This document shows positions 42,446 through 51,369 of a DNA stretch of 64,000 nt, piece after piece. A program made the translations under genes and the position numbers. A model generated the notes under the pieces. The model worked only from the letters and a program-made list of their open reading frames with translations, did no database searches and was not told where the DNA came from. Origin of the DNA: Caccoplasma sp905210875. Lineage in GTDB: Bacteria; Bacteroidota; Bacteroidia; Bacteroidales; UBA11471. The stretch is from assembly GCA_963931635.1 (NCBI GenBank), contig OZ007034.1:806001-870000 (forward strand). Direction: 5' to 3'. Each line of letters starts with the position of its first letter. The stretch's first letter is position 1.

Positions 42446-43879
42446 CTATAACGATGATACGGGGCGGAAGAGACGGTTCCAGCGGATATGCCCGTCGAAC
42501 CAGCCTCGGTCCTTATCAATCGACAACCACACAAAGAGCGGTTTCCCCACGATATGGTCTTCGGGCACCAGTCCCCAATAACGGCTGTCGGCCGAGTTGT
42601 CTCGGTTGTCGCCCAACATCATGTAATAGTCCATCTTGAAACGGTAAGTATCGGTTTCCTCGCCGTTAATGAAGAAGCGGCCGTCGCGGTACTCAAAGCG
42701 ATTGCCCTCATGGTCGCGGATAGCGCGCACATAGAGCGGATAGTTCTCGGCCGTGAGCCGCAGCGTATCGCCGCGGCGGGGAATCCACAGCGGACCGAAA
42801 TCGGCCCGTGTCCACCCCTTGCCATAGCCCAGCGGATAAGCCTCTCCGCCGAAAGCACCGGGCTCCTGTACAATCTTCGACACATAGGGATACCTTTTCA
42901 CCCGTGCCAACGCCTCGGGTGTGAGCGGGAAGTGATAAATCGACGGAAAAGCGCCATCGGAGTCGGGCATGAAGCCCAACGCCAGCAGGTCGTCGTACCA
43001 GGCTCTGTCGGCCGAGACCAAAAGGCGGTCGTCGACACTCACGCCCAATTCACGGAATTGCTTCTCGGCAAAGCGATAGCCCGGCTGCAACATCACAAAA
43101 TAGTTGAACTGTATGTTACGCGGATTTTCAAGTACACGGCCATCGATATAGACCTGATTGTCGCGTATCTCAAACGTGTCGCCCGGCATACCTACGCAAC
43201 GCTTCACATAGTTTTCGCGGCGGTCGACAGGGCGGTACACAATCTCGCCAAACTGCTCCTTATTGCGTTTCAGCGCCTCACGGCCCACATAATGAGCCAG
43301 CGTGTAATAGTCGGGGTTGGGCACCCGCACAGCCACCGTATCGCCGGCAGGGAAGTTGAAGACGACGATATCGCCCCGCTGCACCTTACCGAAGCCGGCC
43401 AGCCGGTGATAGGGCCACGAAGGCCACTCCACATACGACTTGATGTTGAGCACCGGGAAGGTGTTCTGCACGAGCGGAAACGAGAGCGGCGTGTTGGGTA
43501 CACGCGGTCCGTAGCTGAGCTTGCTCACAAAGAGATAGTCGCCCACGAGCAGCGACTTTTCGAGCGACGAGGTGGGAATCTTGTAGTTCTGAAAGAGGAA
43601 GATATTGATGAGATAGACCGCCACCAAGGCATAGACAATGGCATCGACCCACTCCATGACCCGCAGCACGGTCTTATTTTTCGACCGTTTCCAGAAGGTC
43701 CAGGGTATATAATGGGTAAGATACATGTCGGCCATGACGATGAGCAACGGCAAGATATAGTAATTGCCGAGCCATATCGTAAAAAGGATAAAGAGGAGAG
43801 CCGCCACGCCGAAACGTATCCAGCGGGTCTTCTTCACGGCCAGCAACCGCTCTTTCAGCGAAGGAGAAGAAAATGACAT
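42446..43879 (-). CDS. lepB: signal peptidase I
   Basis: A 477-residue, Bacteroidota-type long leader peptidase that cleaves signal peptides at the membrane. Two or three hydrophobic segments occupy the first 100 residues. The catalytic Ser lies in KIPTSSLEKSLLVGDYLFVSKL and the general-base Lys in NYVKRCVGMPGDTFEIRDN; the C-terminal box is MLGDNRDNSADSRYWGLVPE. The long insert between (about 200-400) is usual in this phylum. It lies 12 bases after dapB on the same transcript. Confidence 0.93.
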   Translation of the reverse strand: MSFSSPSLKERLLAVKKTRWIRFGVAALLFILFTIWLGNYYILPLLIVMADMYLTHYIPWTFWKRSKNKTVLRVMEWVDAIVYALVAVYLINIFLFQNYKIPTSSLEKSLLVGDYLFVSKLSYGPRVPNTPLSFPLVQNTFPVLNIKSYVEWPSWPYHRLAGFGKVQRGDIVVFNFPAGDTVAVRVPNPDYYTLAHYVGREALKRNKEQFGEIVYRPVDRRENYVKRCVGMPGDTFEIRDNQVYIDGRVLENPRNIQFNYFVMLQPGYRFAEKQFRELGVSVDDRLLVSADRAWYDDLLALGFMPDSDGAFPSIYHFPLTPEALARVKRYPYVSKIVQEPGAFGGEAYPLGYGKGWTRADFGPLWIPRRGDTLRLTAENYPLYVRAIRDHEGNRFEYRDGRFFINGEETDTYRFKMDYYMMLGDNRDNSADSRYWGLVPEDHIVGKPLFVWLSIDKDRGWFDGHIRWNRLFRPVSSL

Positions 43880-43891
43880 GGTAAATCGGAT

Positions 43892-44605
43892 TTAGAATTT
43901 AAGCATATCCTGCATGGTGAGGAATCCCTTCTTGCCGCAGGTAAACTCGGCAGCCACGACAGCACCGAGGGCAAAGCCCATACGGCTCTTGGCATCGTGG
44001 GTGATGGTGATGGTATCAACATCGCTCTCGTAGCAGATGGTGTGAATACCTGGCACTTCACCACGGCGTATGGCCTTGATGCCGATTTCGTTCTCGGCCG
44101 GTTCACGCCCCTCGACCCAAGCCGTCTTGCGGTCGAGACGGGCTATGATGTCTTCGGCCAGCGTGATGGCCGTGCCGCTGGGAGCATCGAGCTTGTGTAT
44201 GTGGTGCGTCTCTTCCATCTTCACCTCATAGGACGGAAATTGGTTCATGATTTGGGCCAGATACTTGTTAAGGGCGAAAAAGATATTCACGCCAAGGCTG
44301 AAATTGGAGGCATAGAAAAATGTCTGACCGTTGCGGCAGGCCTCCTGCACTTCGGGCATGTGCTCGAGCCAACCCGTCGTACCCGACACGACCGGCACAC
44401 CGGCGGCAAAAGCCTTGCGGTAGTTGTCGAGTGCCACCGACGGCGCCGTAAACTCAATGGCCACATCGGCGCTGCGGAAAGCCTCCGACTCAAACTCCTC
44501 GGGGTTGTTCACATCGATAATCGACACGATTTCATGTCCGCGACTGCGGGCTATCTGCTCGATGGCGTGTCCCATCTTTCCATATCCTATCAGTGCAAGT
44601 TTCAT
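43892..44605 (-). CDS. dapB: 4-hydroxy-tetrahydrodipicolinate reductase
   Basis: A 237-residue enzyme of the lysine/diaminopimelate pathway that reduces HTPA with NAD(P)H, feeding peptidoglycan. The NAD loop is LIGYGKMGHAIEQIA; the substrate motif EETHHIHKLDAPSGTAITLAEDI has the catalytic His pair and Lys; C-terminal GAVVAAEFTCGKKGFLTMQDML is complete. It is a short, but family-normal, member for Bacteroidota. It is first in the dapB-lepB-wbqC-like operon and its promoter is the second copy of the sbcD-type module. Confidence 0.95.
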   Translation of the reverse strand: MKLALIGYGKMGHAIEQIARSRGHEIVSIIDVNNPEEFESEAFRSADVAIEFTAPSVALDNYRKAFAAGVPVVSGTTGWLEHMPEVQEACRNGQTFFYASNFSLGVNIFFALNKYLAQIMNQFPSYEVKMEETHHIHKLDAPSGTAITLAEDIIARLDRKTAWVEGREPAENEIGIKAIRRGEVPGIHTICYESDVDTITITHDAKSRMGFALGAVVAAEFTCGKKGFLTMQDMLKF

Positions 44606-44670
44606 AACAGTACTGTGTTTTATAACATAAACAAATGCGCGGCCTTTCAGCCTCTTATCTTATATTTTTG

Positions 44671-44701
44671 CAAATATAGCGAAAGGTGAGCGCAGAGACA
44701 A
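44671..44701 (-). promoter_or_regulatory. dapB promoter inside a repeated module
   Basis: On the minus strand TTG (44699-44701), a 20-base spacer, then TATATTTG (44671-44678). The geometry is identical to the sbcD promoter. Confidence 0.65.
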
Positions 44702-44757
44702 AGGGAAAACAAAGTTTTACACTTTTGGCTATGCCGAACCGAATCCTGTATCCTGAA
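44672..44757 (-). repeat. conserved promoter module, copy 2 (dapB)
   Basis: Aligns ungapped with 17866-17950. It keeps TAGCGAAAGG, GAAAACAAAGTTTT and CCGAATCCTGT, while the outer inverted repeat of copy 1 survives with two mismatches. Confidence 0.75.
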
Positions 44758-44829
44758 AAACCACAGGCAGCCACCTGTTCGGAATAAAAAAAATCACCCA
44801 AACAGGGGTGTTACCAGATAAAAACAACC

Positions 44830-46110
44830 ATGGAAAAACTCCTCTACTACATGTGGGAACAGCGACTGCTGAGCCATGTGCCGGCACTGACCACCCGGGG
44901 CGAAGCCATCGAGGTCGTCGACCCGGGACGACGCAACCCCAATGCCGGGCCCGACTTTTTCAACGCCAAGGTGCGCATCGGCGACCGGCTGTGGGCCGGC
45001 AACGTAGAGATGCACCTGCGAGCAAGCGACTGGACGGCGCACGGACACTCGGCCGACAAAGCCTACGACTCGGTGGTGCTGCACGTCGTGGCCGAAGCCG
45101 ATACCGAGGTGTTCCGCTCCAACGGCGAAGCGGTACCGCAATGGGTCGTGCCCATTCCGCCGGCGTTGCAGGACGACTACGCCTTTCTCACCTCACAGAG
45201 CGACTCGCTGCCTTGCCGCGAACGGATACACGAGCTTCCGCCGCTCTTCCTCACCGACTGGCTCACGGCTCTCGCTCTCGAACGGCTGCAACAGAAGAGC
45301 GGCCGCATCGACGACCTGCTCACACAGCACCAGGGTAACTGGGAAGAGGTGTGCTACATCACGCTGGCCCGGAGCATGGGCTTCGGGGTGAACGGCGACG
45401 CCTTCGAGCGACTGGCTCGCAGCCTGCCGCTGCTCTTTCTGCAAAAGCATGCCGACTCGCTGCTGCAAGTGGAGGCTTTCCTCTTCGGACAGGCCGGACT
45501 GCTCGACCGTGAAAAGGGGTGGGCCGACCCCTATGCCTCGCGCCTGAGCCGGGAGTATGACTTCCTGCGCCACAAATTTTCGCTCACACCCATCGACCCG
45601 ACAGCCTGGAAATTCATGCGCCTGCGTCCGGCCAACCTTCCCCACCAGCGCATCGCCCTGCTGGCACAGTTCATTCACCGGGGGGTCAACCTCTTTGCCC
45701 GCCTGCTCGAATGCGACGGCGAGAAAGCCATACAGTCGCTCTTCGACATTCACCTCGAAGACTATTGGGACACGCACTACTCTTTCGGCGTGGAGTCTCC
45801 GCCCCGCATCAAGACACTGGGACGGGGTGCCGTGCGGCTGCTCATCATCAACTGCGTGGCGCCGCTGCTCTATGCCTACGCGGTGCGCTCGGGCAATGCC
45901 TCGTATGCCGACCGTGCCATGCGGCTGCTCGAAGAGCTCCCGGCCGAAGACAATCACATCGTGCGCCGGGTAGCGGCGGCCGGCATCGCCGTAGAGTCGG
46001 CCCTCGACAGCCAGGCAGCCCTGCAACTTTACTCGGCCTACTGCGAGCCACACAAGTGTATCTACTGCCGCATAGGGCACCGGTTGCTTGCCCGACAGCT
46101 CATGAAATAG
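44830..46110 (+). CDS. DUF2851 family protein
   Basis: A 426-residue soluble protein. The N-terminus MEKLLYYMWEQRLL, then GEAIEVVDPGRRNPNAGPDFFNAKVRIGDRLWAGNVEMHLRASDW, is the DUF2851 signature and has the look of an (inactive or active) PD-(D/E)xK-like core with GPDF..A.. and E..H. The rest is helical and ends CIYCRIGHRLLARQ with two Cys. The molecular role is unknown. It is a single gene divergent from dapB and converging with pnp. Confidence 0.87.
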   Translation: MEKLLYYMWEQRLLSHVPALTTRGEAIEVVDPGRRNPNAGPDFFNAKVRIGDRLWAGNVEMHLRASDWTAHGHSADKAYDSVVLHVVAEADTEVFRSNGEAVPQWVVPIPPALQDDYAFLTSQSDSLPCRERIHELPPLFLTDWLTALALERLQQKSGRIDDLLTQHQGNWEEVCYITLARSMGFGVNGDAFERLARSLPLLFLQKHADSLLQVEAFLFGQAGLLDREKGWADPYASRLSREYDFLRHKFSLTPIDPTAWKFMRLRPANLPHQRIALLAQFIHRGVNLFARLLECDGEKAIQSLFDIHLEDYWDTHYSFGVESPPRIKTLGRGAVRLLIINCVAPLLYAYAVRSGNASYADRAMRLLEELPAEDNHIVRRVAAAGIAVESALDSQAALQLYSAYCEPHKCIYCRIGHRLLARQLMK

Positions 46111-46205
46111 GGCACGGACTTTCTCTCCCCATTGCCCCGATTGGCACCCAACAGCAACGGGGCTCTCCATTACCACGCTTTCGCCCTCAGGTTCCCCCCT
46201 ACGAC

Positions 46206-46250
46206 AAAAAAAGCGGGGCGGCTCCAATGAGCCGCCCCGCTGTGGGTTTT
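46206..46250. terminator. bidirectional terminator between DUF2851 and pnp
   Basis: Thirteen-bp GC stem (46212-46224 with 46229-46241). Seven A before it give a T run for the minus-strand pnp transcript; GTTTT after it serves the plus strand less well. Confidence 0.8.
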
Positions 46251-46273
46251 ATACAGTGCTGATACCGTATTTT

Positions 46274-48472
46274 TTAGTCTCGCTTCTCGCGACGCGGACG
46301 GTGGTTGTGATTACCACCGTTTCCGCCGCCATTGCCTTCGCGACGCTCGGGCATTCCCTCGGGACGGGGTTGCAACTCTTTCATCGAGAGACGGAACTTA
46401 CCGGTCTTGGGGTCGATTTCGATGAGTTTCACGGTTACCTCGTCGCCTTCTTTCAGACCCGACTCTTCCATCGTTTCGAGACGTTTCCAGCAGATTTCGG
46501 AGATGTGGAGCAGGCCGTCCTTGCCGGGCATGAACTCAACAAAGGCTCCGAAGGGCAATATCGACTTCACTTTACCGGTATAGACTTCTCCCACTTCGGG
46601 AATGGCTACAATACCTTTTATGCGGGCCAATGCGGCATTAATGGCGTCGCGACCGGGAGCAGCGATTTCGACACGGCCCACGCCGTCGATTTCGTCGATG
46701 GTAACGATGGCACCCGTCTCTTCCTGAATACCTTGGATAATCTTACCGCCCGGGCCTATCACGGCACCAATCATGTCCTTGGGAATTTCGAGAACTTCGA
46801 TGCGAGGAACATGAGGTTTGAATTCGGCACGCGGTTCGGGTATGGTTTCGAGCAGTTTGTCGAGAATGTACATACGTCCTTCCTTGGCTTGGTTGAGGGC
46901 CTTTTCGAGTACCTCGTAAGAGAGGCCGTCGACCTTGATGTCCATCTGAGTGGCGGTGATACCGTCGCGGGTACCCGTCACCTTGAAGTCCATGTCGCCG
47001 AGGTGGTCTTCATCGCCGAGGATATCGGAGAGAACGGCATATTTCACATTGTCCTTGTCGGTAATCAATCCCATGGCGATACCCGACACCGGTTTCTTGA
47101 TTTTCACACCGGCATCCATGAGAGCAAGGGTTCCGGCACATACGGTGGCCATCGACGACGAACCGTTCGATTCGAGGATATCCGACACAATGCGGATAAC
47201 ATAGGGATAATCGTCGGGAATCATGCGTTTGAGGGCGCGATTGGCCAGGTTGCCGTGACCTATCTCACGACGGCCTACGCCGCGGCTGGCCTTGGCTTCA
47301 CCGGTCGAGAAGGGGGGGAAGTTGTAGTGGAGGAGGAAACGGTCGCGGCTCTGGTCGAGAACGTCGTCGACAATCTTCTCATCGAGTTTGGTACCGAGGG
47401 TTACGGTCGAGAGCGACTGGGTCTCGCCACGGGTGAAGATTGCCGAACCGTGAGGGCCGGGCAGATAATCGACTTCGCACCAGATGGGACGTATCTGCGT
47501 CGTGGTACGGCCGTCGAGACGCTTGCCTTCGTCGAGGATGCAGCGGCGCATGGCCTCTTTCTCTACATCATGATAGTAGCGTTTTACCATCTCTTTCTTG
47601 GCCTCGGCCTCTTCGGGCTCCATGGCAGCCAGGTATTTATCGACGATAGCATCGAAAGCCTCACCGCGGGCATGCTTGTTGGTGTTTCCCGAACGGGCAA
47701 TGGCATAAGCCTCGTCGTAGCATTTGGCCCATACGTCCTTACGCAACTCTTCGTCGTTGACTTCGTGGCAATATTCGCGTTTTACGGTCGAACCCACCTC
47801 TTCGGCCAGTTCCATCTGTGCCTTGCACTGCACCTTGATGGCATCGTGGGCAAATTTCATGGCGGCGAGCAGGTCGGCTTCGGAGACTTCGTTCATCTCA
47901 CCCTCGACCATCATGATGTTTTCGTAGGTAGCGCCCACCATGATGTCCATGTCGGCACGTTCGAGCTCCTCAAACGTGGGGTTGACCTTGAACTGTCCGT
48001 CGATGCGGGCCACCCGCACTTCGGAGATGGGGCCGTTGAAAGGTATGTCCGAAACGGCAAGCGCAGCCGAAGCAGCCAGTCCGGCCAAAGCATCGGGCAT
48101 GTCTTTTCCGTCGGAAGAGAAAAGCATTACATTGACAAATGTATCGGCGTGATAGTTGTCGGGGAACAGGGGGCGCAACGCACGGTCGACGAGACGGGCG
48201 GTGAGGATTTCATAATCCGAAGCACGTCCTTCGCGACGGGTGAATCCGCCGGGGAAACGGCCGATGGCCGAATATCTTTCTTTGTACTCTACCTGCAAAG
48301 GCATGAAATCGACGCCCTCGCCGGCCTCTTTGGCCGATACGACGGTGGCCAGCAACATGGTGTTGCCCATGCGCACCTCTACGGCGCCGTCGGCCTGCTT
48401 GGCCAACTTTCCGGTTTCGATGGTGATGGTTCTTCCATCGCCCAAATCAATTGTTTTCTTTACAATTTTCAT
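46274..48472 (-). CDS. pnp: polyribonucleotide nucleotidyltransferase (PNPase)
   Basis: A 732-residue phosphorolytic 3'-5' exoribonuclease. The first RNase PH core (about 10-145) includes GRFPGGFTRREGRASDYEILTARLVDRALRPLFP; an all-alpha linker follows; the second core has GSAIFTRGETQSLSTVTLG and PYVIRIVSDILESNGSSSMATVCAGTLALMDAGV. The KH domain carries IPKDMIGAVIGPGGKIIQGIQ and the S1 domain GEVYTGKVKSILPFGAFVEFMPGKDGLLHIS. The last 40 residues are Gly/Asn/Arg-rich. Long frames on the opposite strand are artefacts. Confidence 0.97.
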   Translation of the reverse strand: MKIVKKTIDLGDGRTITIETGKLAKQADGAVEVRMGNTMLLATVVSAKEAGEGVDFMPLQVEYKERYSAIGRFPGGFTRREGRASDYEILTARLVDRALRPLFPDNYHADTFVNVMLFSSDGKDMPDALAGLAASAALAVSDIPFNGPISEVRVARIDGQFKVNPTFEELERADMDIMVGATYENIMMVEGEMNEVSEADLLAAMKFAHDAIKVQCKAQMELAEEVGSTVKREYCHEVNDEELRKDVWAKCYDEAYAIARSGNTNKHARGEAFDAIVDKYLAAMEPEEAEAKKEMVKRYYHDVEKEAMRRCILDEGKRLDGRTTTQIRPIWCEVDYLPGPHGSAIFTRGETQSLSTVTLGTKLDEKIVDDVLDQSRDRFLLHYNFPPFSTGEAKASRGVGRREIGHGNLANRALKRMIPDDYPYVIRIVSDILESNGSSSMATVCAGTLALMDAGVKIKKPVSGIAMGLITDKDNVKYAVLSDILGDEDHLGDMDFKVTGTRDGITATQMDIKVDGLSYEVLEKALNQAKEGRMYILDKLLETIPEPRAEFKPHVPRIEVLEIPKDMIGAVIGPGGKIIQGIQEETGAIVTIDEIDGVGRVEIAAPGRDAINAALARIKGIVAIPEVGEVYTGKVKSILPFGAFVEFMPGKDGLLHISEICWKRLETMEESGLKEGDEVTVKLIEIDPKTGKFRLSMKELQPRPEGMPERREGNGGGNGGNHNHRPRREKRD

Positions 48473-48503
48473 TTTACAATTCTTCTAACTTCTAAAAATC
48501 AGG

Positions 48504-48511
48504 CAAAGATA
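48504..48511 (-). promoter_or_regulatory. -7 box of pnp
   Basis: TATCTTTG on the minus strand, 31 bases before the start. Elsewhere pnp leaders are cut by RNase III, but no leader hairpin fits in this short space. Confidence 0.55.
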
Positions 48512-48698
48512 AGCAAAATTTATCGGCCGATTGCGTTATTGATATGAAAATCTCATTAAAAACAAGCCGATTGGCATCACATTTTGCCACCCGATACCCC
48601 CCGGCACCTCCGTATCGGACTGTTTCGGCTGTCATTTCTGCCGCGACACGCCCCGAAGGAAAGCGCCTCGCGTGTAGGATATTCGGCATAAATTGCAT

Positions 48699-48706
48699 AC
48701 CTTTGT
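48699..48706 (+). promoter_or_regulatory. -7 box of the thioredoxin-fold lipoprotein gene
   Basis: TACCTTTG, 23 bases before the ATG at 48730. Confidence 0.55.
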
Positions 48707-48729
48707 GCTGAAAAACAATCGCCTCAACC

Positions 48730-49887
48730 ATGATCAAGAAATTATTTCTCATACTCCTGCCGGCCCTTCTGGTCAGCAGTTGCCACCGCGACGAATTTCA
48801 CATCAAGGGACACATTGCGGGCAGCGAGGGCAAGACCCTCTACTTTGAAGCCGTGCAGCTTACCGGCACGGAACTGCTCGACTCGGCCCGGCTCTCTGCC
48901 GACGGCACATTCTCGTTTGCCGCACCCCGCACTCCCTATCCCGAGTTTTACCGGCTGCGACTCGACAACTCCTATATCCACCTAGCGGTCGACTCGACCG
49001 AGACGATAACCGTAGAGATACCCGGGCTGCCCATCGCTGCCGACTATCGGGTGTCGGGTTCGGACGAGAGCGAGAAGATACGCCACATCGCCGCCGCCGG
49101 AAATGCGCTGAAAGGTGCCATCGAGAAAGCATCGCGGCAACGCATCACCTCGACCGACCAACAGCGACGGATTCTCGAAGGCCTCCAAGACGAGGTGCGC
49201 CGCTACAAGGAGAGCGTCATTCCCTACATCACCGACGCCCCGGCATCACCGGCCGCCTATTTCGCCATCTTCCAACAGGTAAACGGGCTCGACATCTTCG
49301 ACCGCACCAAGCGCGAAGACTACCGCTACATATTGACCGTAGCCAACGCCTACAACACGTTCATGCCCGAGTCGCCGCGCACGCAGCACCTCTACCGCCT
49401 CGCCCTGGCTATTTTACAGAACGAACGCGACGCCCGGCAGGAAGCCGACAAAGAACCGCAGATACCCGTCGCCAACGAAGTGTCGCTCATCGACATCGCC
49501 CTGCCCGACCTGTATGGGAAGATACGCCGGCTGAGCGACCTCAAAGGCAAAGTCGTGCTGCTCGACTTCTCGGCCTACGCGGGTAAATATTCGCCCGATT
49601 ACAATCGTGCCCTGGCCCAACTCTACAAGAAATACCATCGCCAGGGTTTTGAAATCTACCAAGTGTCCATCGACCCCAATGAAAACCTCTGGCAGGTATC
49701 GGCCGACAACCTGCCGTGGATATGCGTGCGCGATGCCGACACGACCCGTTCACGGGTTGCTCTCTCTTACAACGTGCAGTCGCTCCCCACAGCCTTCCTC
49801 ATCGACCGCCAGAGCGTCTTGCAACAACGTGTATCAAAGCTTGCAGACCTGCCGCAAGCCATAGAAAAGTTACTCAGACAAAAATAA
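48730..49887 (+). CDS. DUF4369/thioredoxin-fold lipoprotein without the CxxC motif
   Basis: A 385-residue protein with a lipoprotein signal (LLVSSC lipobox). Residues about 22-125 form a DUF4369-like beta domain (FHIKGHIAGSEGKTLYFEAV). The C-terminal part is an AhpC/TSA-thioredoxin fold (IALPDLYGKIRRLSDLKGKVVLLDFSAYAGKYSPDYNRALAQLYKKYHRQGFEIYQVSID). Where relatives have WCxPC this protein has AYAGKYS, so both redox Cys are absent and it should not reduce disulfides; a binding or structural role is more likely. The cis-Pro is kept (LPTAFLID). Compare the CxxC-bearing paralogue at 3631-4758. Confidence 0.86.
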   Translation: MIKKLFLILLPALLVSSCHRDEFHIKGHIAGSEGKTLYFEAVQLTGTELLDSARLSADGTFSFAAPRTPYPEFYRLRLDNSYIHLAVDSTETITVEIPGLPIAADYRVSGSDESEKIRHIAAAGNALKGAIEKASRQRITSTDQQRRILEGLQDEVRRYKESVIPYITDAPASPAAYFAIFQQVNGLDIFDRTKREDYRYILTVANAYNTFMPESPRTQHLYRLALAILQNERDARQEADKEPQIPVANEVSLIDIALPDLYGKIRRLSDLKGKVVLLDFSAYAGKYSPDYNRALAQLYKKYHRQGFEIYQVSIDPNENLWQVSADNLPWICVRDADTTRSRVALSYNVQSLPTAFLIDRQSVLQQRVSKLADLPQAIEKLLRQK

Positions 49888-49935
49888 TTGCGCTCGATTT
49901 TATCCGATTTATTTGGAATATCGAAAAATAAAGAT

Positions 49936-49943
49936 TATCTTCG
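49936..49943 (+). promoter_or_regulatory. near-consensus -7 box before the greA leader
   Basis: TATCTTCG (consensus TAnnTTTG with one change) lies 22 bases before a terminator hairpin that precedes greA. Confidence 0.35.
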
Positions 49944-49964
49944 CCTCATATTGATGAGAACAGA

Positions 49965-49999
49965 GAGTTCCGGTTGTAAACAGCCGGGATTCTTTTTTG
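49965..49999 (+). terminator. terminator hairpin in the greA leader
   Basis: GAGTTCCGGTTG (49965-49976) pairs with CAGCCGGGATTC (49981-49992) with G-U pairs, a TAAA loop and TTTTTT after. It either ends the upstream lipoprotein transcript or attenuates greA. Confidence 0.7.
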
Positions 50000-50059
50000 T
50001 TATCCCTTATCACAGAAAAAACAATAATGCCCAAAATCAAAGAATAGGAGAATTTTCTT

Positions 50060-50530
50060 ATGGCTATCGTGTACATGACCGAAGAAGGTTACAAAAAAAT
50101 GATGGAAGAGATTAACTATCTCGAATCGGTAAAACGTCCCGAAATCTCGCGGCAAATCGCCGAAGCCCGCGACAAAGGCGACCTGTCGGAAAATGCCGAA
50201 TACGACGCCGCCAAGGAGGCACAAGGCCTGCTCGAAATGAAAATTTCGCAGTTGAAAGACAAAGTGGCCAACGCCCGTATCATCGACGACTCGAAGTTGA
50301 ACACCCATACGGTACAGATTCTGAACCGTGTAAAAATACGGAACACCAAAAACAACATGACCATGGAGTACACCATCGTCACCGAAAGCGAGGCCAATCT
50401 CAAAGAGGGTAAAATCGCATCGAACACCCCCATTGCCAAAGGCCTGCTGGGAAAGAAAATCGGCGACATCGTCGAAATCAAAGTACCGTCGGGAACGATG
50501 ACCTTCGAGATTGTAAACATTTCTATCTAA
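50060..50530 (+). CDS. greA: transcription elongation factor GreA
   Basis: A 156-residue factor that rescues backtracked RNA polymerase. The N-terminal coiled coil has the tip acidic pair in ARDKGDLSENAEYDAAKEAQG, and the C-terminal FKBP-like domain includes TIVTESEANLKEGKIASNTPIAKGLLGKKIGDIVEIKVPSG. A ribosome site AGGAG lies about 11 bases before the ATG, stronger than most here. The leader contains a terminator hairpin. The next gene (HIT) starts 55 bases later. Confidence 0.97.
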   Translation: MAIVYMTEEGYKKMMEEINYLESVKRPEISRQIAEARDKGDLSENAEYDAAKEAQGLLEMKISQLKDKVANARIIDDSKLNTHTVQILNRVKIRNTKNNMTMEYTIVTESEANLKEGKIASNTPIAKGLLGKKIGDIVEIKVPSGTMTFEIVNISI

Positions 50531-50585
50531 GGTGCGACCGCCTTTATCGAAAAGCCCCGCTCCTCTTATAAAAAACGATTGTGAC

Positions 50586-50981
50586 ATGCCTACCCTGTTC
50601 AGCCGCATCGTAGCCGGAGAAATACCCTGCTACAAAATAGGTGAAGACGAAAAAAACTTCGCCTTCCTCGACATCAATCCCCTCGCCAAAGGCCACACCC
50701 TGGTCATTCCCAAAGCCGAGGGCGACTACCTCTTCGCCATGGACGACGAAGCCTACATCTCGCTGCAGCTCTTTGCCAAGAAGGTGGCTCACGCCATCGA
50801 AAAGGCCATACCCTGCCAACGCGTAGGTGTAGCCGTGATGGGTCTTGAAGTGCCGCACACGCACATACACCTCATACCCATCAACCACGAGAGCGACATG
50901 ATTATCTCTAACCCCAAGCTGAAACTGGCCCCCGAAGAGATGCAGGCCATTGCCGACGCCATTGCCGCAGAACTGAAATAA
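50586..50981 (+). CDS. HIT-family nucleotide hydrolase/transferase
   Basis: A 131-residue histidine-triad protein (Hint branch). PTLFSRIVAGEIPCYKIGEDEKNFAFLDINPLAKGHTLVIPK matches the Hint core and HTHIHLIP is the catalytic triad. These dimeric enzymes cleave adenosine phosphoramidates or similar nucleotide conjugates; the native substrate is unclear. ATG at 50586 is used because the fold begins there; the frame open to 50532 adds an unrelated stretch. It follows greA and ends in a terminator at 51114. Confidence 0.92.
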   Translation: MPTLFSRIVAGEIPCYKIGEDEKNFAFLDINPLAKGHTLVIPKAEGDYLFAMDDEAYISLQLFAKKVAHAIEKAIPCQRVGVAVMGLEVPHTHIHLIPINHESDMIISNPKLKLAPEEMQAIADAIAAELK

Positions 50982-51113
50982 CAACTCTTCGCCCTACCAA
51001 TGAACGGGAACGACACCCCGGAAACCGCTACACGATAGCATCTCACAGCCGGCCCGAGAAGTCCCGCCGTTCGCCCAGGAAAAGGTAAGTTTCTACATTC
51101 CAAGAACACTCCA

Positions 51114-51147
51114 TATAGCCCCGGACCCCACGGGGCTATACTTTTTT
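51114..51147 (+). terminator. terminator of the greA-HIT unit
   Basis: Perfect 10-bp stem TATAGCCCCG/CGGGGCTATA with a 7-base loop and six T. The rest of 50985-51307 contains no gene that I can support. Confidence 0.85.
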
Positions 51148-51307
51148 CCACCCGCTCACCGAACGCCCTACCGGCAAGAGAAGAGGCTGCACCTTTCACC
51201 GCCACACCCCTTTCCCCCTTCGCTACTTATCCGCACCGATGTCTTGCGACAAAAGGTAATAACAGCGTGCTGCACGATACGGCGGGAAGGCACACATTCA
51301 TTGCAAA

Positions 51308-51342
51308 GAAAAAAGCGGGCCGCCTCACAGAAGCGACCCGCT
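51308..51342 (-). terminator. terminator of the large lipoprotein gene
   Basis: AGCGGGCCGC (51314-51323) and GCGACCCGCT (51333-51342) form a 10-bp stem with one mismatch; the minus strand then reads TTTTTT. Confidence 0.7.
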
Positions 51343-51369
51343 CTCGGTTTTATATCTTTTCCTGCCAGA

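Noticed and set aside
46256..48547. 763-codon frame on the plus strand opposite pnp
   Set aside because: It is an antisense shadow of the unmistakable PNPase gene; the translation has no recognisable domain and no promoter.
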